Shown one piece after another: positions 9,108 through 17,154 of a DNA stretch of 64,000 nucleotides (positions are counted from its first letter, which is position 1; the number at the start of each line of letters is the position of its first letter). The position numbers were made by a program, and so were the translations under genes. Below the pieces are notes generated by a model, which was not told where the DNA came from, searched no databases, and saw only the letters and a program-made list of their open reading frames with translations. The stretch covers positions 1,240,001 through 1,304,000 of the forward strand of contig CAVTJG010000009.1 of the NCBI GenBank assembly GCA_963735025.1. The letters run 5' to 3'. The stretch is from JAABRB01 sp963735025. GTDB lineage: Bacteria; Pseudomonadota; Gammaproteobacteria; Burkholderiales; SG8-39.

Positions 9108-9716
9108 CTATTCTCTCAGTTCGAAGATTTCCGGGTGAAGCGCGCACTGCCGGGAGAGGCGCAGACGCGCGGCGCGTACGACTGCTGCGAAGTCACGTTT
9201 CGCTTCATCGAAGTTATTGTTAATAATAGCATAATCGAACTCCGCCGCATGGCTGATCTCTTCCGCGGCCGCGGCCAGCCGTTGCTGGATGACTGCCTCG
9301 GGATCCTGGCCGCGGCCGAACAGGCGCCTGCGCAACTCGTCCATCGACGGCGGCAGGATGAAGATTCCCACGGCATCGGGGAAGGCGCGGCGTACCTGCT
9401 CGGCGCCCTGCCAGTCGATTTCGAGCACCACATCACGGCCGGATTTGAGCGCGTCGGCAATCTGTTTCTGCGATGTCGCGTAGAGATTGCCGTGAACCTC
9501 CGCGCTTTCCAGGAACTCGCTCGCCTCGACCATTCGACCGAACGTCGCCCGGTCGACAAAATGGTACTCGCGCCCGTTTTGCTCGCCCGGTCGCGGCGCG
9601 CGCGTGGTGTAGGAGATCGAGAGCACCAGTCTCGGGTCCTCCGCGATCGCCGCATTGACGAGCGTGGACTTGCCGGCTCCGGAGGGCGCAGACACGATAA
9701 AGAGTAGGCCGTGCAT
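9108..9716 (-). CDS. gmk: Guanylate kinase
   Basis: A 202-residue guanylate kinase that phosphorylates GMP to GDP with ATP. The P-loop SAPSGAGKST sits at 9-18. The GMP-binding region has SYTTRAPRPGEQNGREYHFV, and the lid/adenine region follows with PPSMDELRRRLFGRGQD. Start ATG 9716 gives the usual family length. The neighbours are yicC upstream and rpoZ-spoT downstream, a conserved nucleotide/stringent-response cluster. Confidence 0.96.
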   Translation of the reverse strand: MHGLLFIVSAPSGAGKSTLVNAAIAEDPRLVLSISYTTRAPRPGEQNGREYHFVDRATFGRMVEASEFLESAEVHGNLYATSQKQIADALKSGRDVVLEIDWQGAEQVRRAFPDAVGIFILPPSMDELRRRLFGRGQDPEAVIQQRLAAAAEEISHAAEFDYAIINNNFDEAKRDFAAVVRAARLRLSRQCALHPEIFELRE

Positions 9717-9727
9717 CGTTCCCGCCC

Positions 9728-10594
9728 TCACTCGATGTTCTGCACCTGTTCGCGCATCTGCTCGATCATCAGCTTGAAGTCGAGCGCCGCCGCGGACAAT
9801 TCGCGCGACACCGATTTCGATGCGAGGGTGTTCGCCTCTCGATTGAGCTCCTGCATGAGAAAATCGAGGCGCTTGCCGACGGCGCCGCCCTTGTCGATGG
9901 CCCGATCCACTTCGTCGAGGTGGGCGGCAAGACGCGACAGCTCTTCCGCGACATCGATGCGCACGCCGAACACGGCGATCTCCTGGCGAATACGTTCTTC
10001 GTCCGCCGTCGCGAGGACCTCGCGCAGCCTGGTGACCAGCTTCTCCTCGTACGCCGCTATGGCCTGCGGGACAAGTGGCGCGATCTCGGTGAGCCGCGCG
10101 CGGATTCCTGCGACACGTTCCTTGATCATCCTCGCGAGCTTCTCGCCTTCGCGGGCGCGGCTCTGCGCCAGCTCGCCAAGCGCTTCCGCCATCAGCGCCA
10201 GCGCCGCCTGGCGCATGTCGTCCTTCCCGCCCGCGGGCTCGCCCAGCACGCCCGGCCAGTGCAGGACATCGGCCACGCGCAGCGGCTGCGCATCGGGGAT
10301 CGCGTTGATGACTTCTTTCGAGAGACGCGCGACGTGCGCGAGCAGGGCAGGGTCCAACCCGCCGCCCGCACTCGCCAGCGGGGCGCTGGCATACGAAAGC
10401 CGGCAGTCGAGCTTGCCGCGCGAAACGGCACTTGACGCAAGCTCGCGCAGCTGCGGCTCGGCCCAGCGAAATTCCTCTGCGAGCCTGAACTGCATGTCGA
10501 GATAGCGGCCATTTACCGTCTTCAATTCGATCTGCAGCAGGCCCTGGGGCAATTCCCGGGTCACCGCGGCGTAGCCTGTCATGCTTCTTGTCAT
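9728..10594 (-). CDS. yicC: YicC/YloC family endoribonuclease
   Basis: A 288-residue YicC-family protein. The N-terminus MTRSMTGYAAVTRELPQG and the following KTVNGRYLDMQFRL are family hallmarks. The C-terminus RELSAAALDFKLMIEQMREQ closes the conserved DUF1732 region. Members are reported to be endoribonucleases involved in RNA turnover. Start ATG 10594. It heads the leftward yicC-gmk-rpoZ-spoT run and is divergent from the Ser/Thr kinase across a repeat-bearing 370-bp gap. Confidence 0.92.
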   Translation of the reverse strand: MTRSMTGYAAVTRELPQGLLQIELKTVNGRYLDMQFRLAEEFRWAEPQLRELASSAVSRGKLDCRLSYASAPLASAGGGLDPALLAHVARLSKEVINAIPDAQPLRVADVLHWPGVLGEPAGGKDDMRQAALALMAEALGELAQSRAREGEKLARMIKERVAGIRARLTEIAPLVPQAIAAYEEKLVTRLREVLATADEERIRQEIAVFGVRIDVAEELSRLAAHLDEVDRAIDKGGAVGKRLDFLMQELNREANTLASKSVSRELSAAALDFKLMIEQMREQVQNIE

Positions 10595-10687
10595 GTCGTG
10601 TGTGGAAGCGTTGTCGCTGGAGGGGTCGTTCTGCTTTACTTTGGCGGGTCAAACCCAGACAATCCGCCGCGTATGACGGTATTCTAG

Positions 10688-10811
10688 CCCGCTAGGCAGG
10701 GCCCCGAATAAGCAGGATCCCGAAAGAACGGTATCCCGAATAAGCTGGGTTCGATACGGCAGGAGTCCGCAACAGCAGAGTTCCGAACAAGCAGGGATCC
10801 GAAATAGCCAT
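10688..10811. repeat. Degenerate 15-16-bp tandem repeat array
   Basis: The 371-bp gap between yicC and the kinase contains about eight contiguous diverged units of 15 or 16 bases. Examples are CGAATAAGCAGGATCC, CGAAAGAACGGTATCC, CGAATAAGCTGGGTT, CGATACGGCAGGAGTC, CGCAACAGCAGAGTTC and CGAACAAGCAGGGATC. The CGA start and the GGAT/GAGT end are best kept. The period is not a multiple of three, no spacers occur, and no unit is a clear palindrome. The rest of the gap should hold both divergent promoters, but I see no convincing -35/-10 pair. Confidence 0.75.
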
Positions 10812-10965
10812 TCAGCAGGTCGTTTTCAGCCGGATCGTGCGTCGATTGCCCATGCCAGCAGCTCGAGTCGCCAATTGCAGTTCCTGGAAGTCCGCAGCCG
10901 AGTCGCCTCGCCGCGACAGGCGGCGCACTCCAGCCACAGCCCGCGCGGGCGCCTAACCGCAGCAG

Positions 10966-11922
10966 ATGGCCGGCCAAGCCAATATTCCGCTGCCCGAGGG
11001 GTATCAGCTCCAGAACTATCGCGTGACCAAGGTGCTCTCCGCCGGTGGCTTCTCGCTTGTCTATCTCGCCGAAGACGAGAATGCCCAGCCGGTTGCGATC
11101 AAGGAGTACCTTCCGAGTTCGCTGGCGCTGCGGCGCGAAGGGGATGTCCTGCCGTCAATCTCGGAGGAGAATCTGCCGACGTTCCGCTACGGCATGAAAT
11201 GCTTCTTCGAGGAGGGGCGGGCCCTGGCGAAGCTCTCCCACCCGAATCTGGTGCGAGTGCTGAATTTTTTTCGCGCCAACGAGACCGTCTACCTGGTGAT
11301 GCGCTACGAGCGCGGCCGCACCTTGCAGGAGCACATCCTGGCGCGGCGCGGCGCAATCAAGGAGAATTTCATCCGACGCGTATTCACCATGCTGCTGAAC
11401 GGCCTGCGCGAAGTGCACTTGAACAAGCTTCTGCACCTGGACATCAAGCCTGCCAACATTTACGTGAGAAACGACGGCACACCGGTCCTCATCGATTTCG
11501 GCGCCGCGCGCCAGACGCTCACCGCCGAGGGATTCAAGCTGAATCCGATGTACACCCCGGGATTCGCCTCTCCCGAGCACTACAAGAACCGGGAGCTGCT
11601 CGGACCGTGGTCCGACGTGTATTCCGTGGGCGCGAGCATCTTCGCGTGCATCGCCGGCGCCGCGCCACAGGCGGCCGACCAGCGCATGGACAAGGACCGC
11701 TACGTCTCCGCCACGAAATTGTTCGGAAAGCGATACTCCGACCAGCTGCTCGAGACCATCGACTGGTGCCTGCAGCTCGATCATATGAAGCGGCCGCAGA
11801 GCGTGCTTGCCCTGCAGAAGGTGCTGCTACGCGAGCGCGATCCGGAGACTCCGCGCCGCAAGACATTCGTCTCGTCGCTGCGCGGCACGCTGCTCAAGCT
11901 GGCACGCAAGTCGGCGGCCTGA
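10966..11922 (+). CDS. Hanks-type serine/threonine protein kinase (non-RD)
   Basis: A 318-residue cytosolic eukaryote-like kinase. The glycine-rich loop is VLSAGGFSLVYLAED (about 23-37), the ATP-binding lysine is Lys46 in VAIKEYLP, the catalytic loop is HLDIKPANI, and the Mg-binding motif is IDFGAAR. The catalytic aspartate is preceded by Leu instead of Arg, a non-RD kinase, so classical activation-loop control may not apply. I see no transmembrane segment or sensor domain. A PP2C phosphatase follows 17 bases after its stop, forming a kinase/phosphatase pair at the head of the rph-rdgB-hemW operon. Its targets are unknown. Confidence 0.9.
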   Translation: MAGQANIPLPEGYQLQNYRVTKVLSAGGFSLVYLAEDENAQPVAIKEYLPSSLALRREGDVLPSISEENLPTFRYGMKCFFEEGRALAKLSHPNLVRVLNFFRANETVYLVMRYERGRTLQEHILARRGAIKENFIRRVFTMLLNGLREVHLNKLLHLDIKPANIYVRNDGTPVLIDFGAARQTLTAEGFKLNPMYTPGFASPEHYKNRELLGPWSDVYSVGASIFACIAGAAPQAADQRMDKDRYVSATKLFGKRYSDQLLETIDWCLQLDHMKRPQSVLALQKVLLRERDPETPRRKTFVSSLRGTLLKLARKSAA

Positions 11923-11938
11923 TGCGGAGCCTGCAACG

Positions 11939-12874
11939 ATGAAATTTTCCATCTACCAGGACAGCCGGCAGGGCCCACGCAAGATGAACCAGGACCGCGT
12001 GGCCTATGCGTATACGCGTGACTCACTCATGATGGTCGTGGCCGACGGCATGGGCGGGCACCTGCATGGAGAGGTCGCCGCGCAGATCGCCACCCAGTTC
12101 ATCGGCGAGGCCTACCAGCGCGAGGCGACGCCGCGGCTCGAGGATCCGTTCCGGTTCCTCCTGAACGCGATCACCAACGCGCACCACTCGATCATCGACT
12201 ATGCGAACCAGCGCAATCTTCTCGAGACGCCGCGCACGACCTGCGTCGCGTGTGTCGTGCAGGACGGACTTGCGCATTGGGCGCACGTTGGCGATTCGCG
12301 GCTCTATTTCGTCCGGGAGGGGCGCGTCGAGCACGTGACGAAGGATCACTCCAGAGTGCAGATCCTGGTCGACACCGGGCGAATTCGCGAAGAAGCGGTC
12401 CCTGCGCATCCCGACCGAAACAAGATCTTCAATTGCCTGGGTCAGATGACGGTTCCGCGGGTGGACCTTTCGCGGCGCGTTGCGCTCAAGCACGGCGACG
12501 TCATACTCATCTGCACCGACGGGCTATGGGGTGCGCTGAACTCGAAGATCATCTGCGAGGAACTGCTGCGCGCCGACATGCTCACCGCCGTCCCCAAGCT
12601 GCTCGACATGGCAGAAGCGCGCGCCGGGCGGGAGGGGGACAATCTCTCGGCCCTCGCAATGACCTGGGCGGACGAGCTCGGCGACGAGGCGCCAACCTGG
12701 ATCTCGACGGTCACGATGGACGAGAACGAATTCAAGAGCACGGTCGCCCAGTTCCACAAGACGACCCCACCCGCCGCGCCGGGATACCTCACCGACGACG
12801 AGATCGAAGGCGCGATCGACGAGATCCGGAATGCCATCCGGAAGCATAGCGGGAATGACCGGCGCGGCAGCTGA
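11939..12874 (+). CDS. PP2C-family serine/threonine phosphatase
   Basis: A 311-residue metal-dependent protein phosphatase, the expected antagonist of the kinase just upstream. PP2C motifs appear in order: MNQDRV near the N-terminus, VVADGMGGH, HVGDSRLYF, CTDGLWGAL and GDNLSALAM. These supply the acidic residues that bind two metal ions. A roughly 70-residue acidic tail follows the catalytic domain. Start ATG 11939 lies 17 bases after the kinase stop. The 3' end overlaps the predicted rph start by 20 bases, which suggests translational coupling. Confidence 0.92.
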   Translation: MKFSIYQDSRQGPRKMNQDRVAYAYTRDSLMMVVADGMGGHLHGEVAAQIATQFIGEAYQREATPRLEDPFRFLLNAITNAHHSIIDYANQRNLLETPRTTCVACVVQDGLAHWAHVGDSRLYFVREGRVEHVTKDHSRVQILVDTGRIREEAVPAHPDRNKIFNCLGQMTVPRVDLSRRVALKHGDVILICTDGLWGALNSKIICEELLRADMLTAVPKLLDMAEARAGREGDNLSALAMTWADELGDEAPTWISTVTMDENEFKSTVAQFHKTTPPAAPGYLTDDEIEGAIDEIRNAIRKHSGNDRRGS

Positions 12875-13625
12875 GCCAGGGTCAGGCCGCCGGCCAAGCG
12901 GACGCCGCGCCGACGAGCTGCGGGCGGTCCGAATTCAGCGCGGTTACACAAAGCACGCCGAAGGCAGCGTGCTCGTGGAATTCGGCGACACCCGTGTACT
13001 GTGCACCGCGAGCGTCGAAGACAGGGTGCCGGCGTTTCTCAAGGATCGCGGTCAGGGCTGGCTGACCGCGGAGTACGGGATGTTGCCGCGTTCCACCAAT
13101 ACGCGGACCGACCGCGAGGCGGCGCGCGGCAAGCAGTCCGGGCGCACGCAGGAGATCCAGCGGCTCATCGGCCGCTCCCTGCGCGCGATCACCGACCTGT
13201 CCAAGCTGGGCGCCCGAACGATCCAGATCGATTGCGACGTCCTCCAGGCGGACGGCGGCACCCGCACGGCAAGCATCACCGGGAGCTTCGTCGCGCTGCA
13301 TGACGCCGTCACCAGGCTGCTGCACGACGGCGAGCTCACCGAGTCGCCAATCCGAGATTGCGTGGCGGCCGTGTCGGTCGGCGTGTACGCGGGCGTCCCG
13401 GTACTCGATCTCGACTACGCCGAGGACGCGGCGTGCGACACCGACATGAACGTCGTCATGACCGGCAGCGGGGGATTCGTCGAGATCCAGGGGACGGCGG
13501 AAGGTCATGCCTTCTCACGCGCGGAGCTGGATGCACTCGTGGCGCTCGCCGAGCGCGGCATTCGCGACCTCGTGGCGTGCCAGCGCGCCGCGCTCGGCGC
13601 CGCAGGCGCGTCCGTAGCGGTGTGA
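12855..13625 (+). CDS. rph: Ribonuclease PH
   Basis: A 256-residue phosphorolytic 3'-5' exoribonuclease that trims tRNA precursors. Family motifs are RIQRGYTKHAEGSVLVEFGDT, RGQGWLTAEYGMLPRST, the phosphate-binding RTQEIQRLIGRSLRA, and the DCDVLQADGGTRTASI core. The active-site region near DTDMNVVMTGSGGFVEIQGTAE is intact. The start is taken as ATG 12855, overlapping the PP2C gene; this gives a few extra N-terminal residues compared with the family. It is followed at once by rdgB. Confidence 0.95.
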   Translation: MTGAAAEPGSGRRPSGRRADELRAVRIQRGYTKHAEGSVLVEFGDTRVLCTASVEDRVPAFLKDRGQGWLTAEYGMLPRSTNTRTDREAARGKQSGRTQEIQRLIGRSLRAITDLSKLGARTIQIDCDVLQADGGTRTASITGSFVALHDAVTRLLHDGELTESPIRDCVAAVSVGVYAGVPVLDLDYAEDAACDTDMNVVMTGSGGFVEIQGTAEGHAFSRAELDALVALAERGIRDLVACQRAALGAAGASVAV

Positions 13626-13653
13626 AGCGTCCCGCGGCGATAGAACCCGGCCG

Positions 13654-14244
13654 ATGAAACGTCTCGTCCTCGCATCCTCCAACGGCGGTAAGCTGCGCGA
13701 GTTTCGTGAGCTGCTCGCGCCCATCGGCATCGAAGTCGTTCCGCAGGCCGACCTCGGCGTGCCGGATGTCGACGAACCTCATTCCACGTTCGTCGAGAAT
13801 GCGCTCGGCAAGGCACGCAACGCTGCGCGTCACACGGGTCTGCCGGCGCTGGCCGACGACTCCGGAATCTGCGCGGCCGCGCTCGGGGGCGCGCCCGGAG
13901 TGCACTCGGCCCGATTTGGCGGCGAGCCGAGATCGGATGCCCGAAACAACGAGCGCTTGCTTGAATTGCTTTGGAACCAAGCCGACCGTCGCGCCCACTA
14001 CTACTGCGTTGTGGTGCTCGTTCGGCATGCGGAAGACCCGGAGCCGTTGATTGCGGAGGGTCGCTGGCATGGCGAGGTGATCAACGGCCCACGTGGCGCG
14101 GGGGGATTCGGCTACGACCCGCATTTCTTCGTGCCCGCGCTTGCGAAGACCGCGGCGGAGCTCGAACCGGCCCGAAAGAATGCCTTGAGCCACCGCGGGA
14201 GGGCGCTTGCGCGCCTCATCGCACTGCTGCGCGAGGAGCCCTGA
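13654..14244 (+). CDS. rdgB: XTP/dITP diphosphatase
   Basis: A 196-residue Ham1/RdgB pyrophosphatase that removes non-canonical purine nucleotides (dITP, XTP) from the pool. The substrate-binding start LASSNGGKLREF, the catalytic ADDSGICAAALGGAPGVHSARF and the C-terminal GFGYDPHFFVP and LSHRGRAL are all present. Start ATG 13654, 28 bases after rph. The rph-rdgB-hemW order is conserved among betaproteobacteria. Confidence 0.95.
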   Translation: MKRLVLASSNGGKLREFRELLAPIGIEVVPQADLGVPDVDEPHSTFVENALGKARNAARHTGLPALADDSGICAAALGGAPGVHSARFGGEPRSDARNNERLLELLWNQADRRAHYYCVVVLVRHAEDPEPLIAEGRWHGEVINGPRGAGGFGYDPHFFVPALAKTAAELEPARKNALSHRGRALARLIALLREEP

Positions 14245-14305
14245 AGGCGGCGCAGGCGTTCGGTTCGGCGCAGGTATCATCGGCGGGAAGGTGAAGCCCG
14301 AACCC

Positions 14306-15532
14306 ATGTCGTCGACTCTCGTCCATGTCCCGGTCCCCGCAAGCGGCGTCCGGCTCGCGAGCCTGCCGCCGCTTGCGCTGTACTTGCATCTCCCCTGGTG
14401 CGCGCGGAAGTGTCCTTACTGCGACTTCAATTCGCACGAGGTGCGTGCTGCGGTGCCGGAGGACGAATATGTTGCAGCATTACTAGCCGACCTCGAGACC
14501 GCGCTGCCGTCGGTATGGGGCCGCAGGACGCACGCGATTTTTCTCGGCGGCGGCACGCCCAGCCTCTTCTCGGCGCGTGCCATCGACGCGCTTCTCGCGG
14601 GCATGCGCGCACGATTGAACGTGGAGCCCGGAGCGGAAATCACGCTCGAAGCGAACCCCGGCACGTTCGAAGCTGACAAGTTTCGCGACTTCGCCGCTGC
14701 GGGCATCAATCGGCTGTCGATCGGCATCCAGAGCTTCGATTCGAAGCATCTCGCTCGCCTCGGGCGAATTCACGACGCGGACGAGGCGCACCGTGCCGTC
14801 GAGATCGCGCAGCGGCACTTTGCGAATTTCAATCTGGACCTCATGTATGCGCTTCCGGAGCAAACGCTCGCGGACGCGGAGTCCGACGTTGCGTCAGCCG
14901 TCGCCACCGGCGCGCCACACCTGTCGTTCTATCATCTGACGCTCGAGCCCAACACGCTCTTCCATCGGCATCCACCGTCGCTCCCCGACGAGGACACACA
15001 GGCCGATATCCACGAAAGCGTCGGGCGGCTGCTCGTAGGTGCGGGTTACGCGCACTACGAAACTTCTGCTTATGCACGCCCGGATCGCGAATGCCGGCAC
15101 AATCTCAATTACTGGCGCTTCGGCGACTACCTCGGTATCGGCGCCGGTGCGCACGCGAAGGTCTCGTTTGCCGATCGGATCGTGCGCGAGGTCCGGGCAC
15201 GCACTCCAGCCGAGTACATGCGGCGCGTCGCGCAGGGCACGCAGGTCGTCGAGCGCCGCGACCTCGCTGCGCGCGAGTTGCCGTTCGAGTTCATGATGAA
15301 CGCACTGCGCCTTACCGACGGGGTGCCGGTCGCGTCGTTCACCGATCGAACCGGTGTGCCGTTTGCCGCCCTGCAACAATCGCTCGCGGCCGCGGAGGCA
15401 AAGGGCCTGATCGTGCGCGACCATCAACGCATCAAGCCGACCTCGCTGGGGCAGCGATTTCTGAACGATCTGCTGCAGATCTTCCTGCCGGAGCCGGCGG
15501 CATCGCAAAGCGGTGAGAAGGTATCCAGATGA
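14306..15532 (+). CDS. hemW: Radical SAM heme chaperone HemW
   Basis: A 408-residue radical SAM protein of the HemN-like family, now regarded as a heme chaperone rather than a coproporphyrinogen oxidase. The 4Fe-4S motif WCARKCPYCDFNSH gives C-x3-C-x2-C. It is followed by the SAM-binding FLGGGTPSLF, the EANPGTFE strand and RLSIGIQSFD. The conserved YEISAYA-like block appears as YETSAYARPDRECRHNLNYW. Start ATG 14306 (MSSTLVHVPV) is used; an earlier in-frame start at 14207 would overlap rdgB. The stop overlaps the next start by four bases. Confidence 0.93.
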   Translation: MSSTLVHVPVPASGVRLASLPPLALYLHLPWCARKCPYCDFNSHEVRAAVPEDEYVAALLADLETALPSVWGRRTHAIFLGGGTPSLFSARAIDALLAGMRARLNVEPGAEITLEANPGTFEADKFRDFAAAGINRLSIGIQSFDSKHLARLGRIHDADEAHRAVEIAQRHFANFNLDLMYALPEQTLADAESDVASAVATGAPHLSFYHLTLEPNTLFHRHPPSLPDEDTQADIHESVGRLLVGAGYAHYETSAYARPDRECRHNLNYWRFGDYLGIGAGAHAKVSFADRIVREVRARTPAEYMRRVAQGTQVVERRDLAARELPFEFMMNALRLTDGVPVASFTDRTGVPFAALQQSLAAAEAKGLIVRDHQRIKPTSLGQRFLNDLLQIFLPEPAASQSGEKVSR

Positions 15533-16247
15533 AGCGTAACCTGCGTCAGGTGAAGGCCCTGGCTTTCGACGTGTTCGGTACGGTGGTCGACTGGCGAGGG
15601 TCGCTCATCGCGGAGGGTCGCAAGCTCGGTCGTCGCAAGCGGATCAGGGCCGACTGGGCTGCGTTCGCAGACGCATGGCGGGCGGGATACCGACCGGCGA
15701 TGAATCGGGTACGAAGCGGGGAACTCGGCTGGACGAGGATCGACGATCTGCACCGGATGATTCTCGACGAGCTGATCCCCAGGTTCGGCCTGAACTCGCT
15801 CACCGAGGCGGAGCGCGCCGAATTCAATCGGGCGTGGCATCGGCTCGCGCCGTGGAAGGATTCGGTCGCCGGACTGAAGCGGTTGAAGAAGCGCCATGTC
15901 CTCGCGACGATGTCCAACGGCAACGTGGCGCTGCTGGTCAACATGGCGAAGCACGCCGGACTGCCGTGGGACGTGGTGCTGTCCGCCGAGATCGCACGGC
16001 ACTACAAGCCCGATCCGGAGGCGTATCTGTCGGTCCCGCAGCTGCTGGGTATCGAGCCCGGCGAGGTGCTGATGGTGGCCGCGCACAAGGACGATCTCGA
16101 CGGCGCTGCCCGGGCAGGACTGCGCACTGCATTCATCGCGCGTCCGCTCGAGTTCGGCGATCCGCCCTCAAGGAAGTCGCGCCCGAGCCGCGGTTCGACG
16201 TGAATGCACGCGACTTTCTGGACCTCGCCCGCCAGCTCGGCTGTTAG
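15529..16247 (+). CDS. HAD-family haloacid dehalogenase type II (one frameshift)
   Basis: A HAD-superfamily hydrolase of about 239 residues resembling type II (L-2-haloacid) dehalogenases. It has the nucleophile Asp14 in LAFDVFGTVVDW, the motif II serine in TMSNGNVALL, the lysine in HYKPDPEAY, and a C-terminal VAAHKDDLDGA. The start overlaps hemW by four bases. The frame opened at 15529 reaches a stop at 16203 after a non-homologous tail. A one-base shift near 16160-16172 restores SALKEVAPEPRFDVNARDFL to the stop at 16247, which is clearly the real C-terminus. True dehalogenase activity is uncertain; phosphatase-like substrates are possible. Confidence 0.75.
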
Positions 16248-16255
16248 CGACTACG

Positions 16256-17152
16256 CTACGCCCAGTCGCGCGCCTTCAGGAATTCCGTGTAGAGCTTTTC
16301 CTCCGGACTGCCCGCCTCCGGTTTCCAGTCGTACCGCCACTTCACGATCGGCGGAAGCGACATCAGGATCGACTCGGTGCGCCCGCCCGATTGCAGCCCG
16401 AAGACCGTGCCGCGGTCGTACACCAGGTTGAATTCGACATAGCGACCGCGGCGATAGGCCTGGAAATCCCTTTCGCGATCTCCGTAAGGTGTGTCGCGCC
16501 TGCGCTCGACGATCGGCAGGTAGGCCGGCAGAAAACCGTCGCCGACGCGTCTGGTGAGATCGAAGCAGTGGTCGAAGCCGCCCTGGTTGAGATCGTCGAA
16601 GAAGATCCCGCCGACCCCGCGCGGTTCGCGGCGATGTTGAATGTAGAAGTACTCGTCGCACCACTGCTTGAAGCGCGGGTAGTACGTGGACCCGAGCGGA
16701 TCGAGCGCGGACTTGCAGGCGCGGTGGAAATGCTGGGCGTCCTCCGTGAACCCGTAGTACGGCGTGAGGTCCATTCCGCCGCCGAACCACCATATCGGCT
16801 CGGCGCCGTCCTTGGTGGCGATGAAGCAGCGCACGTTGAGGTGCACCGTCGGGACGTACGGATTGCGCGGATGCAGCACCAGCGAGACGCCCATCGCCTC
16901 GAACGCGCGTCCCGCCACCTCCGGCCGGCCCGCACTGGCGGAGGGCGGCAGGTTAGCGCCCATCACATGTGAAAAGTTGACGCCGCCGCGCTCGATCAGC
17001 TGGCTGTCCTCGATGAGCTTCGAGATCCCGCCGCCGCCGCCTTTTCTGCCCCAGGTATCGGTGCGGAATTTCCCGCCGTCCTGGCGCTCGAGCTCCGCGA
17101 CGATCCGGTCCTGCAGTCCGCGCAGGTACTCGGCGATTGATCGTGCGTCCAC
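16256..17152 (-). CDS. hemF: Aerobic coproporphyrinogen III oxidase
   Basis: A 298-residue oxygen-dependent coproporphyrinogen III oxidase of heme biosynthesis. Diagnostic blocks are the glycine-rich TWGRKGGGGGISKLIEDS, RNPYVPTVHLNVRCF, WWFGGGMDLTPYYGF, GGIFFDDLNQGGFDHCF and the C-terminal YVEFNLVYDRGTVFGLQSGGRTESILMS. I place the start at GTG 17152, a few bases after a GGGAGG ribosome site and overlapping the purD stop. Upstream in-frame starts lie inside purD. It is translationally coupled to purD. Confidence 0.94.
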   Translation of the reverse strand: MDARSIAEYLRGLQDRIVAELERQDGGKFRTDTWGRKGGGGGISKLIEDSQLIERGGVNFSHVMGANLPPSASAGRPEVAGRAFEAMGVSLVLHPRNPYVPTVHLNVRCFIATKDGAEPIWWFGGGMDLTPYYGFTEDAQHFHRACKSALDPLGSTYYPRFKQWCDEYFYIQHRREPRGVGGIFFDDLNQGGFDHCFDLTRRVGDGFLPAYLPIVERRRDTPYGDRERDFQAYRRGRYVEFNLVYDRGTVFGLQSGGRTESILMSLPPIVKWRYDWKPEAGSPEEKLYTEFLKARDWA

Positions 17153-17154
17153 GC

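Noticed and set aside
10688..10811. CRISPR array
   Set aside because: Units are contiguous, 15-16 bp and diverged, with no spacers and no cas genes nearby.
15529..16247. Haloacid dehalogenase plus the Fe-S protein as one dehalogenation system
   Set aside because: They lie 13 kb apart with housekeeping genes between, so context does not support a joint pathway.
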